Program-made: the position numbers and the translations under genes | Notes under the pieces: model-generated | Databases searched by the model: none | Told to the model about the DNA's origin: nothing | What the model saw: only the letters and a program-made list of their open reading frames with translations | Source of the DNA: Methylotenera_A sp044228245 | GTDB taxonomy: Bacteria > Pseudomonadota > Gammaproteobacteria > Burkholderiales > Methylophilaceae | Length of the DNA: 64,000 nt | Direction: 5' to 3' | NCBI GenBank assembly: GCA_044228245.1 | Contig: JBGAVG010000002.1 | Location: 186,001 to 250,000 of the forward strand | Shown: piece after piece, positions 50,550-59,327 of the stretch | How positions within the stretch are numbered: position 1 is the stretch's first letter | How the letters are laid out: each line of letters begins with the position of its first letter

Positions 50550-53500
50550 GTGATCACAAATACAGATAATTTAGGCGTTTCCGGACGTATTGCCAGGTTC
50601 TTCCAGTCAGCGCAAATCACGCCGCTGATTGCCTTAGTAGCTTTGCTGCTCGGCGTATTTGCCGTATTGGTCACGCCGCGTGAAGAAGAGCCGCAGATCA
50701 ATGTGACGATGGCGAATGTATTGATCCCGTTTCCCGGAGCATCAGCCAAGAATGTAGAGCAAATGGTATCAGTGCCTGCCGAGCAGGTGCTTTCACAGAT
50801 TGCGGATATAGAGCACGTGACTTCGGTTTCCAGCCCGGGCATGGCCGTGATTACGGTGCAGTTTGAAGTCGGCGTGCCGCGTACCGAAGCACTGGTGCGG
50901 CTCTACAATACCATTCAGTCCAATCAGGACTGGTTGCCTAAAAATCTTGGGGTGGGTGATCCGATTGTCAAACCTAAGGGCATCGATGATGTCCCCATTC
51001 TGACCGCCACTTTATATACCAAAAACAATCAGCAGGGTGCCTACGAGCTGGAGCGCGTCGCGCATGCGCTGGAAGCCGAAATCAAGCATGTGAAAGGCAC
51101 GCGCGAGGTGGTTACGCTTGGCGGTCCAGGCCGCGCGGTGAATATTGAAATTGACCCTGTGCGCATGGCGGCCTCCAATATTACTGTCGCAGATATGCGG
51201 CGCGCATTGCAATCAGCCAACCTCGGCGCGCCATTGGGGGAAGTGGTCAATGCCAACCAGTCCATTGCAGTCGAAGTTGGGAAGTATTTCACCGATGCCA
51301 AAGATATTGCCGAACTGGTAGTAGGCTTGCATGCAGGTCACCCAGTTTATCTGGGCGAAGTTGCTCATATCAGCGATGGGCCGCCCCCAGCAGAGCGTTA
51401 TGTCTGGTATGGCGAGGCTGGTAAAAAAGCAACTGATAACATTGCTGAGTATCCTGCCGTGACTATCAGCGTCACCAAAAAACCGGGCCAGAACGCGGTG
51501 GCGGTGGCTGACGCAGTCATTAAACAGATTGACGGTTTGAAGAATGTGCTGATTCCTGCGGGAATCGAAGTGAACATTACCAGAAACTATGGTGAAACAG
51601 CGAATGATAAGGCGCAGAAACTTATCCAGAAGCTGATTTTTGCCACTTCTGCTGTTATTTTACTGGTATTTTTTGCGCTGGGTCGTCGCGAGGCAGCAAT
51701 CGTCGGCATAGCAGTGATATTAACCTTGACCGCTACTTTGTTTGCCTCGTGGGCATGGGGGTTTACGCTGAATCGTGTTTCCCTGTTTGCACTGATTTTT
51801 TCGATCGGCATTCTGGTCGATGATGCGATTGTTGTCGTTGAGAACATTCATCGCCACATGAAGCTCAAGCCATCAGCCAGTTTGGCTGAGATTGTTCCAG
51901 CTGCGGTGGATGAAGTTGGCGGACCAACCATCCTCGCCACGCTGACGGTGATTGCAGCGCTATTGCCCATGGCTTTTGTGAGCGGCCTGATGGGCCCTTA
52001 TATGAGCCCGATTCCCATCAACGCCAGCATGGGTATGCTGATTTCGCTAGCGGTAGCTTTTACCATCACGCCTTGGCTGTCTCGTATCTGGCTACGGCAT
52101 GCACCGCATGGCGATGTGCTTTCTGCTCGCATGGCGCCATTGTTTATACGTATGTTTACACCGTTGCTGCGTGATAGCGATGGCAAAAAGAATAGACGGA
52201 GACTGGGCTTGGTCGTGCTGCTACTCATTATTGTTTCGCTCGCGTTGCCGGTAGCAAAGTTGGTGGTCATGAAGATGCTGCCATTTGATAACAAATCCGA
52301 GTTTCAGGTGGTAGTGGATATGCCCGCCGGAACTCCCCCAGAAAGAACAGCCAGCGTGCTGCATGCGATGACGGCCTATCTGTCTACCGTGCCGGAAGTG
52401 ACCAATTATCAGGCTTATGTGGGTCTTTCAGCGCCAATCAACTTTAATGGACTAGTGCGCCAGTATTACCTCAGAAGCGGTGGCGAAGTAGGTGACATTC
52501 AGGTGAATCTGGTAGACAAGCACCACCGCAGCGAACAGAGTCATGCCATTGCCAGCCGCGTCAGACCTGAATTGCAAAAGATTGCGCATGAAATGGGTGC
52601 CAAACTGAAAGTAGTAGAAGTGCCGCCTGGGCCGCCAGTGCTTTCCCCTATTGTGGCTGAAATCTATGGCCCAGTTGATGCTGACAGGTTGAAGCTGGCG
52701 CGGCAGGTTCACCAGGTATTTGATCACACTGAAGGCATTGTAGATACCGATAACAGTGGCATTGCCGATGCCAGAAAAATCGAACTTGTCGTAGACAAGA
52801 AAAAAGCAGCGCTACTCGGTGTGTCGCAGGCGGCAATTGTCAGCACCCTGCGCACTGGACTGGCCGGCGAAGAGGTCACCTACCTGCATGATGCAAGCAA
52901 ATATCCGGCCGGAACGCGTTTACGCTTGCCAGTATCCGCACAAGGCGATATTGAGGAGCTCCTCAAACTGTCAGTATCGACATCCAGCGGGAAGCTGGTA
53001 CCGATCCGCGAACTGGTGACGATAGAAGAAACCTTGCGTGAGCAGCCGATATATCACAAAGACCTATTGCCCGTGAATTATGTGGTGGGCGATATGGCCG
53101 GCAAGCTGGATAGCCCGCTGTACGGCATGTTCGGCATGCGCGCGGCCGTTGGTGAAATACAGGTGCCCGGTGGCGGCAAGCTCGGTGAGTATTTCATCAG
53201 GCAGCCCGATGATAACCAGCGTGGCTACGCGCTTAAATGGGATGGCGAATGGCAGGTCACCTATGAAACCTTCCGCGACATGGGCGCTGCTTATGCCGTT
53301 GGTCTGATACTTATTTATTTATTGGTGGTTGCGCAATTCGGCTCATATTTGACGCCGCTGATCATCATGGCACCGATTCCGCTCACCATTATAGGCGTGA
53401 TGCCGGGGCATGCACTACTAGGGGCGCAATATACTGCCACCTCCATGATCGGCATGATTGCGCTGGCAGGAATTATCGTCAGGAACTCGATTTTATTAGT

Positions 53501-53753
53501 AGACTTTATCAATCTGGAAGTCGCAGCAGGCAAGCCGTTCAAAGAAGCTGTGATCAATTCAGCGATCACGCGTGCGCAGCCGATTATGCTGACGGCATTA
53601 TCCGCCATGCTGGGGGCGTTCTTTATTCTGGATGACCCGATTTTCAATGGCCTGGCCATTTCGCTGATATTCGGTATTTTTGTCTCGACCCTGCTGACGC
53701 TGATCGTAATTCCGCTGCTGTATTTTGTGGCGTATCGCCATAAGTTTAACTAG
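50550..53753 (+). CDS. RND efflux pump permease
   Basis: This 1067-residue pump of the RND (AcrB/MMPL-like) superfamily has 12 predicted membrane helices and two large periplasmic loops. The helix-4 region shows SIGILVDDAIVVVENIHRHM with the proton-relay acidic pair, and the last helices match the family (GIIVRNSILLVDFINLE). It starts with GTG 50550. Substrate cannot be inferred from sequence, and the operon context points to sulfur compounds. Confidence 0.92.
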   Translation: MITNTDNLGVSGRIARFFQSAQITPLIALVALLLGVFAVLVTPREEEPQINVTMANVLIPFPGASAKNVEQMVSVPAEQVLSQIADIEHVTSVSSPGMAVITVQFEVGVPRTEALVRLYNTIQSNQDWLPKNLGVGDPIVKPKGIDDVPILTATLYTKNNQQGAYELERVAHALEAEIKHVKGTREVVTLGGPGRAVNIEIDPVRMAASNITVADMRRALQSANLGAPLGEVVNANQSIAVEVGKYFTDAKDIAELVVGLHAGHPVYLGEVAHISDGPPPAERYVWYGEAGKKATDNIAEYPAVTISVTKKPGQNAVAVADAVIKQIDGLKNVLIPAGIEVNITRNYGETANDKAQKLIQKLIFATSAVILLVFFALGRREAAIVGIAVILTLTATLFASWAWGFTLNRVSLFALIFSIGILVDDAIVVVENIHRHMKLKPSASLAEIVPAAVDEVGGPTILATLTVIAALLPMAFVSGLMGPYMSPIPINASMGMLISLAVAFTITPWLSRIWLRHAPHGDVLSARMAPLFIRMFTPLLRDSDGKKNRRRLGLVVLLLIIVSLALPVAKLVVMKMLPFDNKSEFQVVVDMPAGTPPERTASVLHAMTAYLSTVPEVTNYQAYVGLSAPINFNGLVRQYYLRSGGEVGDIQVNLVDKHHRSEQSHAIASRVRPELQKIAHEMGAKLKVVEVPPGPPVLSPIVAEIYGPVDADRLKLARQVHQVFDHTEGIVDTDNSGIADARKIELVVDKKKAALLGVSQAAIVSTLRTGLAGEEVTYLHDASKYPAGTRLRLPVSAQGDIEELLKLSVSTSSGKLVPIRELVTIEETLREQPIYHKDLLPVNYVVGDMAGKLDSPLYGMFGMRAAVGEIQVPGGGKLGEYFIRQPDDNQRGYALKWDGEWQVTYETFRDMGAAYAVGLILIYLLVVAQFGSYLTPLIIMAPIPLTIIGVMPGHALLGAQYTATSMIGMIALAGIIVRNSILLVDFINLEVAAGKPFKEAVINSAITRAQPIMLTALSAMLGAFFILDDPIFNGLAISLIFGIFVSTLLTLIVIPLLYFVAYRHKFN

Positions 53754-53774
53754 GTAAATTTAATTAGGAGAAAT

Positions 53775-53987
53775 ATGATGACTTCATGGAAACTGGTTCG
53801 TGTGATTGCTGGGTTATTGATACTGCTGTCGCTAGCGCTCGGCGTGGCAGAAAGTCCGCTGTTCGTGAGTAAATACTGGTTGTACTTTACCGCTTTTATT
53901 GGGGTGAACCTCTTTCAAAGCGGTTTGACCAACTGGTGTCTGATGGAAAATATTTTGCGCAAACTGGGCGTCCGCGCAGGCTGTTAA
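53775..53987 (+). CDS. DUF2892 small membrane protein
   Basis: This 70-residue protein has two hydrophobic segments and ends in TNWCLMENILRKLGVRAGC, the pattern of the DUF2892 family. DUF2892 also forms the membrane half of YgaP, a rhodanese linked to sulfide. Its stop overlaps the start of the TolC-like gene (TAATG). It is in the sulfur-linked RND operon. Confidence 0.85.
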   Translation: MMTSWKLVRVIAGLLILLSLALGVAESPLFVSKYWLYFTAFIGVNLFQSGLTNWCLMENILRKLGVRAGC

Positions 53988-55381
53988 TGATGCATATGAA
54001 CAAATCTGCCAAGGCTTCACTGCTATTGCTTATACTGACAGCAAGCCAGGCACAGGCTTTTGATCTACTGGAAGCCTGGCAAGCTGCACGTACACATGAT
54101 CCGCAGTTTGCCTCTGCCCGCGCAGGTGCCGAGGCAGGCCGCACCAAAAGCCTGCAGGCACAGGCGCTGAAAAGCCCGCAAGTGACGCTTAACGCCGGTG
54201 CTGCGGGTGTGAACAGCGATAACAAGATTACCGATGCGCAGTTCTCCAATGCGCAATTCGCCGGAGGCGGTGCCGGTGCAAAAGGAACAACAGACTTCCG
54301 CACCAGAACCGATGGCGGCCTCGATCTGAACCTGAATCTGCGTGCTGAATATCCACTCTATGATGCCACGCGCAATAAATCTGCCGTACAGCTCAATAAA
54401 CAGGCTCAACTGGCCGAAGTGCAATTGACCGCCGATGAGCAGCAACTCATGCAGCGCGTGGCACAGAGCTATTTCGATACGCTGCTGGCAGCTGATACGC
54501 TGGCAACGCTCAAGTCTCAACAAACGGCTGTAGCCGAGGCACTGGCCAGCGCAAAAGAGCGATTCAAAGAAGGCGATGTAGCGATTATCGATACGCATGA
54601 AACGCAGGCGCGCTACGATATGCTGACTTCGCAGGTGCTTGAAGCCGAAAGCAATCTGCAGCTTGCCCGCGCAGCTTTGGCTGACATGACTGGCAATCAG
54701 GATGCGGCGCTGGCACAATTGCCCCGGAAGGCTGATTTGCAGCGTTATGTGGGCGGAGATTTGCAGAGCTGGCTCGGCCGTGCGCAAAGCAATCATCCAC
54801 TGGTGCAGGCACAGCAACTGCAGCAGGACATTGCACAGGCCGAAAGTGATAAATTTCAAACCAGATACTCACCAGTGCTTAATCTGGTTGCCCAGGCCGG
54901 TGGCGAGCGCTTGCAGGGCTTAAGCGGCAATGATGCCGATCTTACCAATCGCCAGCTGAGTCTTGGCGTGCAATTGACCATCCCCTTATATAGCGGCGGT
55001 ATGCGTGGAGCTAAATACCAGGAAGCAATTGCACTGGAAGACAAAGCCCGCAACCAGACTGAATTTGCACGCCAGCAGGCAGCGCGTGATGCCAGGTCTG
55101 CATGGATGGCCGTGACCGTGGGGCAGGGGCAAGTCAAGGCGCTGGAACAGGCTGAACGCTCGGCAGAAATAAAACTGGATTCCACCCGCCTCGGGCGTGA
55201 TGTGGGTGACCGGACGACACTCGATGTGCTCAACTCTGAACAGGAGCTTTACAATGCGCGTCTCGCCCTTTATCGCAGCCGCTATCAGGTATTGCTGGCA
55301 TTGCTTAACCTTTCAGCGGCCGCGGGTGAATTGAATGAACCGCGTTTGCAGGAAATTAATCAGTTGCTCATTAGCAAGTAA
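53987..55381 (+). CDS. TolC-family outer membrane efflux protein
   Basis: This protein of about 464 residues has a signal peptide (MMHMNKSAKASLLLLILTAS...) and two repeated helical/beta-barrel halves characteristic of TolC, such as FDLLEAWQAARTHDPQFASA and later LSLGVQLTIPLYSGGMRGAK, with DRTTLDVLNSEQELYNARLA near the end. It provides the outer membrane channel for the RND pump. The open frame starts at a GTG at 53936, but ATG 53987 overlapping the DUF2892 stop is the likely start. Confidence 0.9.
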   Translation: MMHMNKSAKASLLLLILTASQAQAFDLLEAWQAARTHDPQFASARAGAEAGRTKSLQAQALKSPQVTLNAGAAGVNSDNKITDAQFSNAQFAGGGAGAKGTTDFRTRTDGGLDLNLNLRAEYPLYDATRNKSAVQLNKQAQLAEVQLTADEQQLMQRVAQSYFDTLLAADTLATLKSQQTAVAEALASAKERFKEGDVAIIDTHETQARYDMLTSQVLEAESNLQLARAALADMTGNQDAALAQLPRKADLQRYVGGDLQSWLGRAQSNHPLVQAQQLQQDIAQAESDKFQTRYSPVLNLVAQAGGERLQGLSGNDADLTNRQLSLGVQLTIPLYSGGMRGAKYQEAIALEDKARNQTEFARQQAARDARSAWMAVTVGQGQVKALEQAERSAEIKLDSTRLGRDVGDRTTLDVLNSEQELYNARLALYRSRYQVLLALLNLSAAAGELNEPRLQEINQLLISK

Positions 55382-55422
55382 TTTTGCCCCATATAATTTC
55401 ACTACTGGATAGGAAAAAAGTC

Positions 55423-55833
55423 ATGACAAAACAAGGTACTCATCAAAAATTTATTCACTGGATGTTGATTGGGGCCGCCTCGGTCACGCTGTTGCTGGCA
55501 GGCTGCCAACCTTCAAACCTTGTGTCAGTCACTCCCAAAGAGGCTGCTACCATGTTCTCCGAGCAACAAGCCATTATTGTGGATGTGCGCGAAGACAGCG
55601 AATGGAATGAGGGACATATCGCAGGCGCGATACATATTCCATTAGCGCAGGTTGAAAGCCGGCTCAGTGAGCTTACACAATATAAGAACAGCACCGTTAT
55701 CACGCAATGCCGCAGCGGCAAACGCTCGGCAAAGGCCGCTGGTATGCTCCAAGCCGCAGGGTTCAATAAGGTACTCAACCTGACAGGCGGCATTGTCGCT
55801 TGGAATAATGACGGGCTGAAAACTACGAAGTAA
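55423..55833 (+). CDS. Rhodanese-domain lipoprotein
   Basis: This 136-residue protein has a lipoprotein signal (lipobox LLLAGC) and one rhodanese domain with DVREDSEWNEGHIAGAIHIP and the active-site loop ITQCRSGKRSAKAAG with the catalytic cysteine. It would move sulfane sulfur in the periplasm. The upstream TTG extension (from 55384) is rejected. Its place in an RND-SQR operon suggests a role in sulfide detoxification. Confidence 0.9.
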   Translation: MTKQGTHQKFIHWMLIGAASVTLLLAGCQPSNLVSVTPKEAATMFSEQQAIIVDVREDSEWNEGHIAGAIHIPLAQVESRLSELTQYKNSTVITQCRSGKRSAKAAGMLQAAGFNKVLNLTGGIVAWNNDGLKTTK

Positions 55834-55867
55834 ACTAATTGATGCCTAAGCTTCAGGAGACAAAAAA

Positions 55868-56473
55868 ATGAACCGCATTTTTGTAAAAGGCAGTTTGCTA
55901 TTACTGGCGCTTACAGCGTCAGCCTGCGCCACTAAAGTCCCAAACGAGGCAGCACAGATGCGGCATCTGGAAGAAAGCCGCAAGACAGCGCAGGAGTTCA
56001 TGCAGACATTGGGCGGAGCGTTGAAAAAGCAACTGGAAACTGGCGGCGCAGAAAGTGCTATTGGGGTATGCAGGCAAATTGCCCCTGCGCTGGCAGCGGA
56101 ATATTCCAAAGATGGCCGGGTCGTTAAACGCGTATCACTTAAAACACGAAATAAAGTGCAGGGCACGCCAGATAATTGGGAAAAAGAAGTGCTAGATGGC
56201 TTCGACCAGGGACAGCGCGAAGGCAAGCCCGCAGCCAGCATGGAAATGGCCACCACCACTGAAGAGACCGATGGACGCTGGTTCCGCTACATGAAAGCGA
56301 TTCCCACCCAGCCGATGTGTCTGCAATGCCATGGCAAACCGGCTGACATTTCCGCCGGGGTGAAAACCGTGCTGACAAAGGAATATCCAGAAGACAAGGC
56401 AACAGGCTATAGCGCTGGGGAAATCCGCGGTGCGATTTCCATCAAGCGCAAGCTGGATGTAGTATCAAAATAA
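55868..56473 (+). CDS. DUF3365 (Tll0287-like) c-heme protein
   Basis: This 201-residue protein has a signal and lipobox-like start (LLLALTASAC), the DUF3365 domain with AIGVCRQIAPALAAEYSKDG, and near the C-terminus a c-heme motif MCLQCHG. The family includes periplasmic c-heme sensors. It could accept electrons from the adjacent SQR-like enzyme. It lies 34 bases after the rhodanese gene. Confidence 0.82.
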   Translation: MNRIFVKGSLLLLALTASACATKVPNEAAQMRHLEESRKTAQEFMQTLGGALKKQLETGGAESAIGVCRQIAPALAAEYSKDGRVVKRVSLKTRNKVQGTPDNWEKEVLDGFDQGQREGKPAASMEMATTTEETDGRWFRYMKAIPTQPMCLQCHGKPADISAGVKTVLTKEYPEDKATGYSAGEIRGAISIKRKLDVVSK

Positions 56474-56512
56474 GATATTGATCAATCAAGGGTGTTTACA
56501 GGGAGATAAAAA

Positions 56513-57784
56513 ATGGCACATATCGTAATCATTGGCGCAGGTATCGGTGGCATGCCCACTGCTTACGAGCTTAAAGCAAAGATTGGCAATAAACACCAGA
56601 TTACTGTGGTCAACGCCGTCGATTATTTTCAGTTTGTGCCATCCAACCCTTGGCTGGCGGTGGGCTGGAGCAAGCGCGAGAAGATTACTTTTCCAATTCG
56701 TCCCTATCTCGAGAAGAAAGGCATTAATTTCGTTGCGCAGCCGGTAACCAAGCTTGATGCGGACAATAACAAACTGCAACTGGCCAACGGAGAATATCTG
56801 AATTATGACTATCTGGTGATTACCACCGGGCCTAAGCTCTCATTTGATGAAGTTCCCGGATCTGGCCCCAATGGCGGCCATACGCATTCGATATGCACCG
56901 TGGATCACGCAGAAAAAACCTGGGGTGCTTATCAGGAGTTCCTAAAAGATCCTGGCCCCGTGGTGATTGGAGCCATGCCTGGCGCAAGCTGCTTCGGCCC
57001 GGCTTACGAATTCACGTTTATTGTGAACAGGGATTTGCGCAAAAAGAAAATTCGCAACAAAGTACCCATGACTTATGTGACCAGCGAGCCTTACATTGGA
57101 CATTTAGGCTTGGGTGGCGTAGGCGACTCCAAAGGCATGCTTGAATCCGAGTATCGCAATAATGACGTCAAATGGATTACCAATGCCAAAGTGACCAAAG
57201 TTGAAGCAGGCAAGATGTTTGTGGCCGAACATGATATGAATGGCAACGTTGTGAAAGAGCATGAACTGCCATTCAAGTTCTCCATGATGCTGCCGGCATT
57301 CAAGGGCGTTGATCCGGTTGCCGCCGTGGAAGGCTTATGCAATCCAAGAGGCTTTGTACTGATTGATGAACATCAGCGCAGCAAAAAGTATCACAACATT
57401 TTCGCCGCGGGCGTATGTGTTGCTATTCCACCGGTGGAAGTTACACCAATTCCGACAGGTGCGCCCAAAACGGGTTATATGATTGAATCCATGGTGACTG
57501 CCATTGTGCATAACATTGCAGCCGATCTTACTGGACAAGTAGCTGATGCAAAAGGCACCTGGAATGCAATCTGCCTGGCCGACATGGGTGATACCGGTGC
57601 CGCTTTTGTTGCCTTGCCACAAATCCCGCCACGTAATACAAATTGGATCAAAAAAGGCAAATGGGTGCATTATGCAAAAGTTGCCTTCGAAAAGTACTTT
57701 ATTTACAAAATGAAAAAAGGGAGCTCTGAACCAGTTTACGAAAAGTATGTCCTTAAGGCGATGGGAATCGAAAAGCTGGATTAA
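56513..57784 (+). CDS. Sulfide:quinone oxidoreductase-like flavoprotein
   Basis: This 423-residue FAD-dependent protein of the disulfide reductase superfamily has the dinucleotide site VIIGAGIGGMPTAYEL and the region SNPWLAVGWSKREKITFPIR. Cysteines in MPGASCFGPAYEF, LCNPRGFVLID and AAGVCVAIPPVE lie where SQR uses them for sulfide. SQR oxidises sulfide to polysulfide with electrons passing to quinone. It lies at the end of the ArsR-RND operon with a rhodanese, which strengthens this assignment. Confidence 0.85.
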   Translation: MAHIVIIGAGIGGMPTAYELKAKIGNKHQITVVNAVDYFQFVPSNPWLAVGWSKREKITFPIRPYLEKKGINFVAQPVTKLDADNNKLQLANGEYLNYDYLVITTGPKLSFDEVPGSGPNGGHTHSICTVDHAEKTWGAYQEFLKDPGPVVIGAMPGASCFGPAYEFTFIVNRDLRKKKIRNKVPMTYVTSEPYIGHLGLGGVGDSKGMLESEYRNNDVKWITNAKVTKVEAGKMFVAEHDMNGNVVKEHELPFKFSMMLPAFKGVDPVAAVEGLCNPRGFVLIDEHQRSKKYHNIFAAGVCVAIPPVEVTPIPTGAPKTGYMIESMVTAIVHNIAADLTGQVADAKGTWNAICLADMGDTGAAFVALPQIPPRNTNWIKKGKWVHYAKVAFEKYFIYKMKKGSSEPVYEKYVLKAMGIEKLD

Positions 57785-57858
57785 TACTAGGCATAATGGA
57801 ATTTGCCTGATGCCTGCGCGAGTAACTAACCGAAGGCAGGCAGGGGTGCTTATGCACT

Positions 57859-58321
57859 ATATTGCTGTTCGCCGGCATAGGCAGCCGCAATGCGCCGCTC
57901 ATGCTAAGGTGGTTGCGCGAAAAAGGTCTCTCTCATGCATACATTCTGTCTGCAGGAATTGCGTTCGTGGTATTGCTGAATTTACTGGCTTTAACGCTGT
58001 TGATGCCGTTTGACGTTGGGCTACCCGCCATTGTGCGCGCCGTGGTCGTGACAGCCTTCATTGCGCCGCTTGCTTTCCTGATGGGTATGCCGTTCCCGAT
58101 TGGAATGGCTCGACTTGATGCGACAGCCCTAGCCCTGTTACCATGGGCCAGGAGCGTCAATGCCTGCGCAACGATGGTGGGAGCGGTAGTAGCTGCATTG
58201 CTTGCCCTGCATCTGGGATTCACCGGAGTCGCAACGCTTGCCATACTTTAATATCTGTCTGCCGCTTCGGCATTTCACGGTATTGTCGGCAATCCAAAGG
58301 AAACGGGCTTGTTATCTGCTT
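57859..58321 (+). pseudogene. Remnant of a polytopic spermidine-synthase-like membrane protein
   Basis: The reading frame ILLFAGIGSRNAPLMLRWL... encodes several membrane helices and PFPIGMARL... and continues to a stop at 58249-58251. It then goes on in frame as YLSAASAFHGIVGNP up to 58321. This resembles the C-terminal part of the long membrane-bound spermidine synthase-like proteins (MGMPFPIG then a Gly-rich helix). The N-terminal two thirds are missing and an internal stop breaks the rest, so it is a decayed gene. The region 57785-58442 shows nothing else. Confidence 0.6.
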
Positions 58322-58442
58322 GAGTGGTCGTGGCCAGCATTTCTGATTGCAGCTGAAATTTATCCAGCAATGGATCCCGGAATGGCTGAATAACTTATTG
58401 ATCAGGTGAATTTTATTGCGAATCAACCAGTGAAGGTTGTAT

Positions 58443-58518
58443 TGGCGTCCCCACGGGGATTCGAACCCCGGTCGCCTCCGTGAAAGGGAGGTGTCCTAGG
58501 CCTCTAGACGATGGGGAC
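58443..58518 (-). tRNA. tRNA-Glu (anticodon TTC)
   Basis: The minus strand gives GTCCCCATCGTCTAGAGGCC at the 5' end, an anticodon loop with TTC (CCCTTTCACGG), the T arm GGGGTTCGAATCCCC, and encoded CCA. The acceptor stem pairs GTCCCCA with TGGGGAC. All parts fit a 76-base tRNA-Glu. Confidence 0.97.
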
Positions 58519-58595
58519 CTTGGAATTTAAACCGATACGACGAGTCGTATTTTACTACAATTCACTCTATTTCTAAAATGAATTTACCACAAATT

Positions 58596-58671
<76 letters not shown>

Positions 58672-58805
58672 AACTTACTACTAAAACATAACCAAAATTC
58701 GGGCTCTTGAATTAGCTACAATTCAGAGAAGGCGCAATATTAAAGACGGGAGGGCTAATTGTCAATTAATTTATAGTTCGCGAATGATTTTCTGCGTCGA
58801 GCAGC

Positions 58806-59255
58806 TTATCCACGTGTGTTGGATTGCGACTCGAATTTTAATAAATCCACGAAAGGCTGTGGTTGCCAGCCCGCCTTGCGATGCTCTGCCACCACATTGG
58901 TGAAGATGCCGCCGCGCACATAAAATTTGGCTGTCACGCGCATAAACTTCGGCTGCGTCGCCGCTGTCAGGTCATCCAGAATGCGATTTGTGACCGCCTC
59001 GTGAAAGCAGCCTTCATCACGGAACGACCACATATAGAGCTTCAGGCTTTTCAGTTCGACACAAAGCTGGTCTGGAATGTAATCCAGATAAATCACCGCA
59101 AAATCCGGCTGGCCTGTTTTAGGACACAGGCAAGTAAATTCCGGGATTTCCATATGGATATGAAAATCACGGCCAGGATTTGGGTTGGCAAAAGTTTCCA
59201 GTTGCTTGGTCGGCTGCGCGGTTGGCTTGGCGCCTAAAGTTTGTTCGTTCGTCAT
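58806..59255 (-). CDS. queF: 7-cyano-7-deazaguanine reductase QueF
   Basis: This 149-residue protein has EFTCLCPKTGQPDFAVIYLD with the catalytic cysteine, ELKSLKLYMWSFRDEGCFHE with the conserved Glu and His, and a T-fold core. It reduces preQ0 to preQ1 in queuosine synthesis with NADPH. It is the short (unimodular) form. The flanking genes are tRNA-Ala and smc. Confidence 0.95.
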   Translation of the reverse strand: MTNEQTLGAKPTAQPTKQLETFANPNPGRDFHIHMEIPEFTCLCPKTGQPDFAVIYLDYIPDQLCVELKSLKLYMWSFRDEGCFHEAVTNRILDDLTAATQPKFMRVTAKFYVRGGIFTNVVAEHRKAGWQPQPFVDLLKFESQSNTRG

Positions 59256-59327
59256 AGAAAATGCGGATTTCAGCTTAAAAAAACGTTATTATAACGCTTA
59301 AAATTAAATCTCATTGACTCATTCATT

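Noticed and set aside
56478..56489. TTGATCAATCAA before the SQR-like gene, resembling an FNR box
   Set aside because: The two half-sites are separated by two bases, not four as FNR requires, so it is not a good FNR site.
57811..57842. Hairpin TGCCTGC/GCAGGCA after the SQR-like gene
   Set aside because: No T-run follows and the stem is only 7 bp with an 18-base loop; too weak to call a terminator.
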